Shown: positions 1-6,783, counted from the first letter of the stretch. The stretch: DNA of 18,294 nucleotides from an uncultured Christensenellaceae bacterium (GCA_910586905.1 CAJUIV010000028.1:1-18294); one strand, 5' to 3'. Numbers and translations: made by a program. Notes: a model not told the origin generated them from the sequence alone.

Positions 1-11
1 AATATAAAACA

Positions 12-155
12 TATCTATATCTCACTAGGCTACGAGTAGCCTAGTTCGTCCACGCTTAAAATACAATAGAAAAGGTATGACTTTATGCCATACTTTTTCT
101 ATTGCCTGCGACTTGCCTAAAACTCCCTATGGGAATTACTGTAAGGGGCAGCTTT
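12..155 (-). repeat. Structured two-hairpin extragenic element, left copy
   Basis: This stretch matches 18036-18172 in inverted orientation. The strongest block is 12-55 versus 18129-18172, 42 of 44 identical after reverse complementing. It contains a perfect 10-bp hairpin with arms ACTAGGCTAC (24-33) and GTAGCCTAGT (36-45) around a GA loop. A second hairpin has 15-bp arms at 65-79 and 89-103. Further conserved blocks are CCTGCG plus CTT at about 105-114 and CCCTAT, GGAATTAC and GTAA at about 128-145. Read on the minus strand it follows the XRE gene, just as the right copy follows the zinc-protein gene. I do not recognise it as a known RNA or mobile-element family. It may be a 3' structured RNA, a terminator module or a non-autonomous repeat. 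Confidence 0.8.
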
Positions 156-171
156 TTTATTTAATTGCAAA

Positions 172-405
172 CTATTCGTCAATATTTTCGCGAGCAAAAA
201 GCGGAGAATTGAAGAAATCTTTTAATTCGATATTAAGACCGTCGCAAATAGCCTGAACGGTGGATAATTTTACGGTTGTACTGCGTTGCATCGTAACGAT
301 AGTTGAACGCGGAACTCCGCATAAATTCGCAAATCCGTTCATACTCATATTCTTTATTTTGATAAACTCATTTATTCTTTCATAAACGGCGTCTACTAAT
401 CTCAT
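172..405 (-). CDS. XRE-family helix-turn-helix repressor (77 aa)
   Basis: This is a small, one-domain DNA-binding protein of the Cro/C1 (XRE) class. The helix-turn-helix covers about residues 20-60: SMNGFANLCGVPRSTI is the canonical pair of helices, followed by a recognition-helix region and LSTVQAICDGLNIELKDFF, the usual fourth and fifth helices. There is no extra sensor domain. The start at 405 has GGGAG eight bases upstream. It is divergent from the SLOG gene at 565, and three similar palindromes lie in the shared upstream region, one over the -35 box of the SLOG promoter. The likely role is repression of itself and the SLOG gene. What relieves the repression cannot be told from sequence. 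Confidence 0.85.
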   Translation of the reverse strand: MRLVDAVYERINEFIKIKNMSMNGFANLCGVPRSTIVTMQRSTTVKLSTVQAICDGLNIELKDFFNSPLFARENIDE

Positions 406-427
406 ACATACACTCCCATATATATTA

Positions 428-523
428 TTGGCGTACCGACAGGCTAATTATAGGAGATAGCTGAAATTTATGTTGTTGGCATACCAACAGTTGGTTGACC
501 AACACCCTTGCGTGGTATATAAT
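428..523. promoter_or_regulatory. Divergent promoter region with three XRE-type operators
   Basis: Three related palindromes are visible: TTGGCGTACCGAC at 428-440, GTTGGCATACCAAC at 475-488 and GTTGGTTGACCAAC at 490-503. The last two are 15 bp apart centre to centre. The third contains the -35 box TTGACC (495-500), which is 17 bp from a perfect TATAAT (518-523) reading toward the SLOG gene. Binding there would block the promoter. The first site lies just upstream of the regulator's start codon, and a TATAAT on the minus strand at 447-452 could be the regulator's -10. The neighbouring XRE protein is the obvious candidate binder; this is inferred. Confidence 0.75.
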
Positions 524-564
524 AGTAACAAATCGATATAATCTTTATAAAAAGGTTTTTACAA

Positions 565-1041
565 ATGAAAGTAACTATCATAGGACACCGTAAAATACAA
601 AAGACCGAAAAGTTGATAAAAAAGTTAACGAAAGTTATCACGGAATTGGTAGAAAAAGAAAACGCCGATACGTTTCTTTTCGGCAGCAGAAGTGAGTTTG
701 ATAATTTATGTTACGATATAGTTACTGAACTCCGATATAAACACGTTTATATAAATCGAATACTGGTAAGAGATTCATATCAATATATTGATTTTCACTA
801 TACAAATTATCTTTTGAAATACTACGAAGATACTTTGTATCCGCCGCGGGTACAGGGAGCGGGCGCGCTATGCAGTATTTTACGCAACGAAGTTATGATA
901 GATATGTGCGACGTAATGCTTACCTACTACGACGTTAACTATACGCCGACGACAAAAACTCAAAGCGGAACTAAACTTGCAGTTAAATACGCCCGAAGAA
1001 AACGCAAACGGTTGATAAATTTTTTTGAGAAAAACCGTTAA
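565..1041 (+). CDS. SLOG-superfamily protein (DUF1273/YpsA-like), 158 aa
   Basis: The N-terminus MKVTIIGHRKI and the motif FLFGSRSEFDNLCYDIV (about residues 38-54) fit the Rossmann-like SLOG fold, whose members bind nucleotides or nucleotide-derived ligands (families LOG, DprA, YpsA). The downstream NEVMIDMCDVMLTYYD (about 108-123) and SGTKLAVKYARRKRK (134-148) match the usual 'N..MID..D.........GG......A..' tail, although the loop has TQSGT where many relatives have a glycine pair. The start has AAAGG about ten bases upstream. The gene is controlled by an operator-covered promoter and faces an XRE regulator. Stand-alone SLOG proteins of this type have no settled function. Nucleotide sensing is a family-level inference. 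Confidence 0.65.
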   Translation: MKVTIIGHRKIQKTEKLIKKLTKVITELVEKENADTFLFGSRSEFDNLCYDIVTELRYKHVYINRILVRDSYQYIDFHYTNYLLKYYEDTLYPPRVQGAGALCSILRNEVMIDMCDVMLTYYDVNYTPTTKTQSGTKLAVKYARRKRKRLINFFEKNR

Positions 1042-1121
1042 TTTAAATTTTTTTATTCATTATTTGTAAAATTTTAAAAAGTTTAGGGGAATTTTGAAAT
1101 TTGCGCAGTATTTAAATATGT

Positions 1122-2885
1122 ATGGTAGATTTGACGGATTTTATACAGCAGGTTAAACGCGCCAACGATATCGTGGACGTTATCGGCTCATATTTAGAAC
1201 TTCGTCATAACGGCAGCGCCAATTTCGTTGCGCGCTGTCCTTTTCACGGAGAAAAAACCGCCAGCTTCAACGTAAACCGCGCTATGCAGATTTACAAGTG
1301 TTTCGGTTGCGGCGAAAGCGGCGACGTGATAAAATTCGTCGAAAAGTACGAAAGTCTTACTTTTATGGAAGCGTTGGAGCGTATGGCAAAGCGCGCCAAC
1401 TTAAAAATGCCCGAAACGCTTTTGCAAAAGCAGGATAAGGACTACGCTGCGCGTAAACAAAAGCAGGACGTTTATTTTGCTATTTGCAGGGACGCGGCTG
1501 TGTTTTACTACAAAGCCTACTATTCCGAAAAAGGCGCCGTTGCGCGCGAATATGTGGAGTCGCGCGGGTTCACTCCCGATACCGTAAAAAAATTCGGCAT
1601 CGGCTATTCTCCCGACAAGTATTCACTAGTCAAGTTTTTACAGGACAAAAAGTACGAAACGGAAGATTGTCTTAAATGCGGAGTACTTCAGCGTTCGCAT
1701 AACGGCGACGTGTTTGACGCGCTATCGTACAGGCTGATAATTCCCATCTTCAATATGCAGGGTAAAGTTATCGCTTTCGGCGGACGCGGACTTACCGAGG
1801 AAGTAACAAACTACGGCAAGTACAAAAATACGGCGGAAACCCCTCTGTTTTTAAAAAAGAACAATTTGTTTGCAATCAACGTAGCTAAGGAGCAAAAACA
1901 GCAATCGGCTTTGCCGAATATCGTAGTTGTCGAGGGGTATATGGACGTTATCGCTATGTACCAAGCCGGCTTTAAGCGCGCGGTTGCAAGCATGGGAACA
2001 AGCCTTACGGAAAGTCAAGCCAAGTGGCTTTCGCGGCTTACGTCCACGGTATATATTTGCTACGACGGCGATGCGGCAGGTCAAAAAGCGACCGTCCGCG
2101 GACTGGATATTTTGGATAAAGCCGGTTTGGAAGTAAAAGTTATGTCCGTGCCTGAAAATCTGGATCCGGACGAATACATAAAGAAGTACGGAGCCGAAGC
2201 CTTTGAAAAACTTATCGAAAACGCTCTTCCGTTGCCGGACTACAAACTGGCGCTTTTGGAAAAAACGTTTTCTATCAACAGCCCCGACGCCGCCAAGCGC
2301 AACGACGCTTTATCCAAGTACGTAAAGGGCGCGCTTATAATGCTGCGGCAGCTTGACGACGTAAGACAGTCTCAGTATATAGCGGCGGTTTCGTTAAAGA
2401 CGGGTTTTTCGCAGGAGTATTTCAGGCGTAAACTTACCGAGGACGTCAAAACGGAAACGCCCGTTGCCGAAACCGCTCAGCAAATTTCGTCGGAAACTCA
2501 GGCAAAATATTTTGTCGCGTGCTGCGTTCTGCGCGGAGAGGACTACGCTTCGGTAGAGGAAAAACCGCGTTGCGACACGGTGTTTTTATCCGATTTGTAC
2601 GATTATCTTTTAAAATGCAGGGAGGAAAACGTTTCTCCCTCGGTGGATATGTTGTATACGATTTGTCCCGACGCGACCGAGCAGGAGTATTCTCAGATAA
2701 TCGACGTTGATTTGTCTAAATCTCGCCGCGAAAAAAACAAACAGTATTTTAAAGAGTGCAAATTGCTACTGAAAAAGGAAGAACTTAAAGGCAAAAAAGA
2801 GCGGTTGCTTGAAGAGATAAAACAAAATCCCGACGACGTTTCGTTGCTCGAGCAACTTGCGAAACTTTCGTCCGAATTGAACTGA
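1122..2885 (+). CDS. dnaG: DNA primase DnaG
   Basis: This primase synthesises RNA primers for the replication fork. The CHC2 zinc-binding domain is at the N-terminus, with ligands C39, H42, C60 and C63. The TOPRIM catalytic core has VVVEGYMDV with E271 and the acidic YDGDAAG with D315 and D317. The C-terminal ~150 residues are poorly conserved, charged and helical, as expected for the helicase-interaction domain. The length of 587 aa is normal. It leads the dnaG-rpoD cluster found in many Firmicutes. The start is constrained by an in-frame TAA at 1113. No Shine-Dalgarno sits at normal spacing: AGGGGA at 1085-1090 is about 31 bases away, so initiation is probably weak or unusual. Confidence 0.97.
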   Translation: MVDLTDFIQQVKRANDIVDVIGSYLELRHNGSANFVARCPFHGEKTASFNVNRAMQIYKCFGCGESGDVIKFVEKYESLTFMEALERMAKRANLKMPETLLQKQDKDYAARKQKQDVYFAICRDAAVFYYKAYYSEKGAVAREYVESRGFTPDTVKKFGIGYSPDKYSLVKFLQDKKYETEDCLKCGVLQRSHNGDVFDALSYRLIIPIFNMQGKVIAFGGRGLTEEVTNYGKYKNTAETPLFLKKNNLFAINVAKEQKQQSALPNIVVVEGYMDVIAMYQAGFKRAVASMGTSLTESQAKWLSRLTSTVYICYDGDAAGQKATVRGLDILDKAGLEVKVMSVPENLDPDEYIKKYGAEAFEKLIENALPLPDYKLALLEKTFSINSPDAAKRNDALSKYVKGALIMLRQLDDVRQSQYIAAVSLKTGFSQEYFRRKLTEDVKTETPVAETAQQISSETQAKYFVACCVLRGEDYASVEEKPRCDTVFLSDLYDYLLKCREENVSPSVDMLYTICPDATEQEYSQIIDVDLSKSRREKNKQYFKECKLLLKKEELKGKKERLLEEIKQNPDDVSLLEQLAKLSSELN

Positions 2886-2910
2886 CCGTTAAGGAGGTTA
2901 TTTTACAAAA

Positions 2911-3960
2911 ATGGAACTAACGCAAACTTATTTGCAGGGACTTTTACACGAACTCAAAACGTCCGATATAGGCAAAGCGTCTTTTGAAGAATTGGAATCC
3001 AAACTGGAAAAGTTGGAACTTACGCCCGAACAAAACGCCGAAATTTACAAGTATCTCGAAGAACACGGCGTAAAAATCGTGGATACTTTCGATAAAGATA
3101 ATTCTGCCCTATACAAAAGTATAGGCGACGTGGCGGTGGACGACCCCGTTAAAATGTATCTCAAAGATATCGGCAAAGTACCTCTTTTATCCAGCGACGA
3201 AGAAGCCGAGCTTTCGCGCAAAATGCTGGACGGAGACGAGGAGGCAAAACAAAAATTATCCGAAGCGAATTTGCGTTTGGTCGTGTCTATCGCAAAACGT
3301 TACGTCGGGCGCGGAATGCTGTTTCTAGATTTGATTCAGGAAGGCAATTTAGGGCTTATGAAAGCCGTCGAAAAATTTGACTACACAAAAGGTTTCAAGT
3401 TCAGTACGTACGCTACTTGGTGGATACGTCAGGCGATAACGCGCGCGATAGCCGACCAGGCTCGGACGATTCGTATTCCCGTACATATGGTAGAAACTAT
3501 AAACCGTCAAGTTCGCGCTCAGCGCGCTTTGCTGCAGGAATTGGGACGCGAACCCACTCCCGAAGAAATAGGCGATTATATGGGAATACCCGCCGAAAAA
3601 GTCATTGAAATTCAAAAGATAGCGCAGGACCCCGTAAGTTTGGAAACGCCCATCGGAGAGGAAGAAGACAGCCATCTCGTTGACTTTATCGAAGATACCA
3701 AAACCGTAGCCCCCGGCGAAGCGGCGGCGCAGACAATGCTTCGCGAACAGCTTATTCAGGCTTTACATAAACTTACTCCCCGCGAGGAAAAAGTCATACG
3801 TTTGCGTTACGGTTTGGACGACGGCAAGCAAAGGACTCTCGAAGAAGTCGGGCGCGAATTCAACGTAACCAGAGAGCGTATAAGACAAATCGAAGCCAAA
3901 GCGTTACGCAAACTCCGCAATCCTACGAAGTCAAAAAAACTGCGCGACTATTTAGACTGA
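2911..3960 (+). CDS. rpoD: Primary sigma factor RpoD/SigA
   Basis: This is the housekeeping sigma factor that directs RNA polymerase to -35/-10 promoters. Region 1.2 begins at DPVKMYLKDIGKVPLLS (about residues 78-94). Region 2 contains ANLRLVVSIAKRYVGRG, the FLDLIQEGNLGLMKAVEKFD core-binding helix and the -10-reading YATWWIRQAITRAI. Region 4 has YGLDDGKQRTLEEVGREF followed by NVTRERIRQIEAKALRKLR, the -35-reading helix-turn-helix. The 349-aa length and short region 1.1 fit Firmicute SigA. AAGGAGG lies at 2891-2897, 13 bases from the start. It is 25 bases from dnaG and one base from trmK, so all are probably cotranscribed. The promoters seen in this window match the consensus this protein reads. 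Confidence 0.97.
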   Translation: MELTQTYLQGLLHELKTSDIGKASFEELESKLEKLELTPEQNAEIYKYLEEHGVKIVDTFDKDNSALYKSIGDVAVDDPVKMYLKDIGKVPLLSSDEEAELSRKMLDGDEEAKQKLSEANLRLVVSIAKRYVGRGMLFLDLIQEGNLGLMKAVEKFDYTKGFKFSTYATWWIRQAITRAIADQARTIRIPVHMVETINRQVRAQRALLQELGREPTPEEIGDYMGIPAEKVIEIQKIAQDPVSLETPIGEEEDSHLVDFIEDTKTVAPGEAAAQTMLREQLIQALHKLTPREEKVIRLRYGLDDGKQRTLEEVGREFNVTRERIRQIEAKALRKLRNPTKSKKLRDYLD

Positions 3961-3961
3961 A

Positions 3962-4612
3962 ATGCTTACCAAAAGATTGCAAAAAATATCGTCCGTTATC
4001 CCTCGTTCGCGCGCTATTGCGGACGTCGGATGCGACCACGGTTACGTCGGTATAGAGGCTCTGACAAGCGGTGTGGCGGACAGCGTAATATTTGTTGATA
4101 TTTCAAACGACTGTTTGCAAAAAGCCCGCGAAAACTGTCCTGCGGCGTTAAAAAACAGGGCTGACTTCGTTTGTCAAAACGGTTTGGGAAATTTGATTGT
4201 CGATTGCGCCGTTATTTGCGGTATGGGCGGATTGGAAATTATTTCTATTTTAAACAACGCTTTGACGCCGCCGCTCGGTTTGGTTTTGCAGCCGATGAAG
4301 AACCAATACGAGACGCGCAAATATCTGACGGAAAACGGCTACGCAATAAAATCGGACGAGCTGTTTTGCGACGGAAAATTTTACGATTTGATAGTTGCGT
4401 ATCGGTCGCAGACGGCTGAGATTTTAAACGAACAAGAACTTACTTTCGGAAAAACCAATTTGCAAAATCCGTCCGAGGATTTTATAAATTTTTTAAAAAA
4501 AGAACTGAACAAACTAAATGGAATATTGCTTTGCTGCAGCGATTCCAAGGCGCTGGAAAAACGGACCAAGGTGCAAAACGCGCTTGCAGAGGCATTAAAA
4601 AAGGAGCGTTAA
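3962..4612 (+). CDS. trmK: tRNA (adenine(22)-N1)-methyltransferase TrmK
   Basis: This is a SAM-dependent enzyme that methylates N1 of A22 in tRNA. The SAM-binding motif I is AIADVGCDHGYVGIEAL (about residues 18-34), followed by the acidic strand end VIFVDIS and the family signature CGMGGLEII at about 86-94. The C-terminal part is a helical coiled region. At 216 aa it is close to the usual 220-240 aa of YqfN/TrmK proteins. Its ATG begins one base after the rpoD stop codon, with no strong ribosome binding site, which suggests translational coupling to rpoD. This is the standard Firmicute position for the gene. Confidence 0.92.
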   Translation: MLTKRLQKISSVIPRSRAIADVGCDHGYVGIEALTSGVADSVIFVDISNDCLQKARENCPAALKNRADFVCQNGLGNLIVDCAVICGMGGLEIISILNNALTPPLGLVLQPMKNQYETRKYLTENGYAIKSDELFCDGKFYDLIVAYRSQTAEILNEQELTFGKTNLQNPSEDFINFLKKELNKLNGILLCCSDSKALEKRTKVQNALAEALKKER

Positions 4613-4614
4613 AA

Positions 4615-5319
4615 ATGATACAATCGGAAATGTTGGAATATCAAACGATAGACAGAGAGCTTAGCCGTATCGAAAAGGAACTGCGTAAAAACGAGTACTA
4701 CGTTAAGCGCAAACAATACAAATCGTTACGTCAAAGCTGCGAGGAAAGTATTGCAAAATTCGACGCCAAATCGGCGGATTTGCGCAGTCAGCTTGCTTCC
4801 GCGCGCCAAAGTATACAAAAGGTCAACCAAACCTTGGACGACTACGGCAGGGAAATTGCGGACATTGAGGACGAGGACGAACTTAATTATCTTACGAAAA
4901 AGCTCAACGAGGAGTTGGAATCTCTTTCCGCTTTGGAGCGCGACTTAAAACGTATTGCGCGCGAGGGGGAAGAAATCGTAAAATCTTTGGACGAAATAAA
5001 CGCCAAATTACCTAAAATAACGGCATTGTACGCCAAGTGCAACGACGAATTTAACAAAGCTACGGAAGTTCAAAAACCGCGCGTTAACGAACTTAAAACG
5101 CGTCAGGCGGAACTTAAAAAAGCTATTGAGCCGTCGCTCTTCGAAGTTTACAAAAAAATCAGCGACGGTCAGATTCAGCCGGTATTCGTTCCTTTAAAAG
5201 ACGGCGTTCGCTGCGGCGGCTGTCAGATGGAAATGCCCAAAGCGGTTGTGGACGCTCAGCTTGCAGATAAAGACTATATGCGCTGCGAGCACTGCGGGAG
5301 AATAATCTATAAAGAGTAA
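4615..5319 (+). CDS. Coiled-coil C4 zinc-ribbon protein (COG1579), 234 aa
   Basis: Most of the protein (about residues 5-175) is a charged, heptad-like helical hairpin rich in E, K, L and R. It ends in a four-cysteine zinc ribbon, C200-x2-C203 and C224-x2-C227, in the setting RCGGCQMEMPKAVVDAQ and MRCEHCGRIIYKE. This architecture is that of COG1579 proteins (zf-RING_7), which are proposed nucleic-acid-binding proteins without a firm function. The start at 4615 is preferred over longer in-frame options because AAGGAG lies eight bases upstream (4601-4606) and the codon follows the trmK stop by two bases. It is the last gene of the dnaG-rpoD cluster. The Nif3/YqfO gene that often sits between trmK and this family is absent. 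Confidence 0.88.
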   Translation: MIQSEMLEYQTIDRELSRIEKELRKNEYYVKRKQYKSLRQSCEESIAKFDAKSADLRSQLASARQSIQKVNQTLDDYGREIADIEDEDELNYLTKKLNEELESLSALERDLKRIAREGEEIVKSLDEINAKLPKITALYAKCNDEFNKATEVQKPRVNELKTRQAELKKAIEPSLFEVYKKISDGQIQPVFVPLKDGVRCGGCQMEMPKAVVDAQLADKDYMRCEHCGRIIYKE

Positions 5320-5325
5320 TTTTAC

Positions 5326-5447
5326 CGACGGCGTATATACGCGCGTCTTGCGTTCTTACATCACGACTCACGCTCGGTCATTTACAATTCGGTAAACTTT
5401 CTCGTGTGCGTTTGTAAGCCCGAAATCTGCCCGCTTCTCCGCCGTCG
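5326..5447. other. Nested inverted repeats, possible structured RNA
   Basis: Four complementary segments are nested in the correct order for one long irregular hairpin: CGACGGCG 5326-5333 with CGCCGTCG 5440-5447; CTTACA 5355-5360 with TGTAAG 5413-5418; CACGA 5362-5366 with TCGTG 5402-5406; TTTAC 5381-5385 with GTAAA 5392-5396. A further perfect palindrome, GCGTATATACGC, lies at 5331-5342. No convincing reading frame covers it. It follows the zinc-ribbon gene at once and could be a 3' structure, an extragenic palindromic repeat or a small RNA. Confidence 0.4.
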
Positions 5448-5497
5448 CATTTAAAGTGATGGCTCCGCTTACTCGCTTTTACCCAATCAAAAGCAAT

Positions 5498-5540
5498 ATT
5501 TCATCCCAACCTAAGCCGTAGGCGTGGTGAAGAAATTTCG
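5498..5540. repeat. Extragenic palindromic repeat (ATTTC...GAAGAAATTTC type)
   Basis: The segment runs from ATTTCATCCC through CTAAGCCGTAGGC to GTGGTGAAGAAATTTCGG. It has imperfect dyad symmetry (ATTTC with GAAAT, GCC-GTA-GGC). Its layout resembles the widespread bacterial extragenic repeats that end in GAGAAATCTC. The assignment to that broad class is by eye; no second copy is in the window. Confidence 0.3.
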
Positions 5541-5583
5541 GATTAAGTATTTATGCCGATATATTATCTCGAATACCTTTTTA

Positions 5584-5615
5584 TGTTATCCCGAGCGCAG
5601 TCGAGGAAGCTCGAA
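5584..5615. repeat. Extragenic repeat of the CCGAGCGCAGTCGAGGA class
   Basis: The core TTATCCCGAGCGCAGTCGAGG followed by AAGCTCG resembles the short 'ATTCCGAGCG-AGTCGAGGAATCT' repeats scattered between genes in many unrelated bacteria. It lies downstream of the COG1579 gene and before the terminator. Function is unknown; recognition rests on memory of that consensus, not on a search. Confidence 0.4.
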
Positions 5616-5670
5616 GTCAAGTATAAGGTACTCAGCTTATCTGGTTTTAAAATAACAAATCTTAAAAAGT

Positions 5671-5700
5671 AAGGATGTCGTTCGACATCCTTTTGATTTT
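5671..5700. terminator. Bidirectional intrinsic terminator
   Basis: A perfect 10-bp stem, AAGGATGTCG at 5671-5680 and CGACATCCTT at 5683-5692 with a TT loop, is followed on the plus strand by TTGATTTTTG and on the minus strand by ACTTTTTAAG. It is placed to end the dnaG-rpoD operon and, from the other side, read-through from upp. Confidence 0.8.
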
Positions 5701-5792
5701 TGTTATAGTTAGTATTTTTTTTTGTTTGACGGGTGATTTAAAGTTCTAACCGCAATTACGTATTTTGAAAATCCGTCGCGCGTGAAGTCGGA

Positions 5793-6422
5793 TTATTTTG
5801 TCCCGAATAGTCTGTCTCCCGCATCACCCAATCCCGGCAAGATATAACTTTTGTCGTTTAACTGTCTGTCTTGAACAGCGCAGTAAATCTGTGCGTCGGG
5901 GTGAGCTTCGTGTAACGCTTTTATTCCTTCCGGCGCGGCTATTATGTGCATACATTTTATATTTTTAGCGCCGTTTTTCTTCAGCAAATCTACGGCAGCT
6001 ATGGCGCTGCCTCCCGTTGCGAGCATAGGGTCTAATACTATGCATATTTTATTCTCTATTCCCTGAGGAAGTTTACAGTAATATTCTTGCGGCAGACAGG
6101 TTTCTTCGTTGCGGTACATACCGATATGTCCGACTTTCGCCGTAGGGAACAGCGTATGCACGCCGTTAACCATACCCAATCCGGCTCTCAAAATAGGTAT
6201 AATCGCCACCGAATTTTCAGCTATCATCTGTTGTGTAGTCTTTTCCAACGGCGTTTCGACCGATACGGAAACGGTCGGTATATCTTTAAACGCTTCGTAG
6301 GTTAAAAGCGTGGATATTTCTTCCACAAGTTCCCGAAATTGTTTAGTATTGGTATTTTTGTTGCGCAATAAAGCGACTTTGTGGGAAATTAGCGGGTGAT
6401 TGATAATTGTAAGGTTGTCCAT
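5793..6422 (-). CDS. upp: Uracil phosphoribosyltransferase
   Basis: This cytosolic salvage enzyme makes UMP from uracil and PRPP. The 209-aa protein carries the full family signature: NHPLISHKVALLRNKNT at the N-terminus, PILRAGLGMV in the middle, the PRPP loop CIVLDPMLATGGSA, and the uracil-binding tail YILPGLGDAGDRLFGTK. The start at 6422 has AAGGAG nine bases upstream. The frame stays open further upstream, but that extension runs through the untranslated leader and is not family sequence. The gene stands alone, with a promoter at 6604-6632 and a leader containing a small ORF and a terminator hairpin. This suggests pyrimidine-responsive attenuation. Confidence 0.96.
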   Translation of the reverse strand: MDNLTIINHPLISHKVALLRNKNTNTKQFRELVEEISTLLTYEAFKDIPTVSVSVETPLEKTTQQMIAENSVAIIPILRAGLGMVNGVHTLFPTAKVGHIGMYRNEETCLPQEYYCKLPQGIENKICIVLDPMLATGGSAIAAVDLLKKNGAKNIKCMHIIAAPEGIKALHEAHPDAQIYCAVQDRQLNDKSYILPGLGDAGDRLFGTK

Positions 6423-6470
6423 AATTATTCTCCTTATGATAAGAAATGTTAAAACGGCTTTCGCTCTATA

Positions 6471-6506
6471 TAAAATAAAACGCCTTGATTGAAGTATCAA
6501 AGCGTT
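6471..6506 (-). terminator. Leader terminator (candidate attenuator) of upp
   Basis: On the minus strand an 11-bp stem, AACGCTTTGAT (6506-6496) with ATCAAGGCGTT (6489-6479) and a 6-base loop, has one G-U pair. It runs into TTTTATTTTA. It lies between the leader ORF stop (6511) and the upp start (6422), so unless it is bypassed it would end transcription before upp. Confidence 0.7.
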
Positions 6507-6510
6507 AGTA

Positions 6511-6582
6511 TTAAATACGGTTAGAAAAAACAACGTCTTGCGTTGAAAAAACATATATGGTGCGGAAGTTGTTTTTTATCAT
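6511..6582 (-). CDS. Candidate 23-aa leader peptide of upp
   Basis: On the minus strand an ATG at 6582 is preceded by AGAGGA with a five-base spacer. It opens a 23-codon frame beginning MIKNNFRTIYVF and ending SNRI. The frame is rich in U-rich codons (GTT TTT, GTT GTT TTT TCT). It spans a small hairpin, CAACG-CAAGA-CGTTG, followed at once by six T residues (6545-6525), a plausible U-dependent polymerase pause. The stop codon lies four bases before the terminator stem, so a ribosome ending there would cover the 5' arm of the stem. This is the geometry of the pyrBI leader of enterobacteria. Translation is inferred, not shown; the frame is too short for statistics. Confidence 0.5.
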   Translation of the reverse strand: MIKNNFRTIYVFSTQDVVFSNRI

Positions 6583-6603
6583 AGTTGTCCTCTATTGCGA
6601 TAT

Positions 6604-6632
6604 ATTTTACAACAAATTTGAGCGGATATCAA
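6604..6632 (-). promoter_or_regulatory. Promoter of the upp leader
   Basis: On the minus strand TTGATA (6632-6627) is separated by exactly 17 bp from TAAAAT (6609-6604). Transcription would start near 6597, giving a leader of about 175 bases that includes the small ORF and terminator. Confidence 0.75.
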
Positions 6633-6726
6633 CTGTTTTAAGCGCAACTTATCGTAATTTTTTACGCATACGCTAATTCGAGGTTATAAAAATAGTACGC
6701 TGACGTAAAATTGGCGTTTTTTGATA

Positions 6727-6755
6727 TTGCTTTAAGGCGTTATTTATGTTAAAAT
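6727..6755 (+). promoter_or_regulatory. Promoter of the metallophosphoesterase gene
   Basis: TTGCTT (6727-6732), a 17-bp spacer and TAAAAT (6750-6755) lie upstream of the gene at 6784. The start site would be near 6762, leaving a leader of about 20 bases that includes AAGTAGGT as a weak ribosome binding site. Confidence 0.55.
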
Positions 6756-6783
6756 ATTTTTATTACTGTAAAGTAGGTATTTT

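Noticed and set aside
4531..4614. Upstream start for the COG1579 gene
   Set aside because: It would overlap trmK by over 80 bases; the ATG at 4615 has AAGGAG at correct spacing and begins a normal-length family member.
5671..5700. The AAGGATGTCG palindrome as an operator
   Set aside because: T-rich runs follow the stem on both strands and it lies between convergent transcription units, so a terminator is the simpler reading.
6423..6554. N-terminal extension of upp in the same frame
   Set aside because: It runs through the leader terminator and hairpins, does not resemble family sequence, and the ATG at 6422 has a strong AAGGAG.
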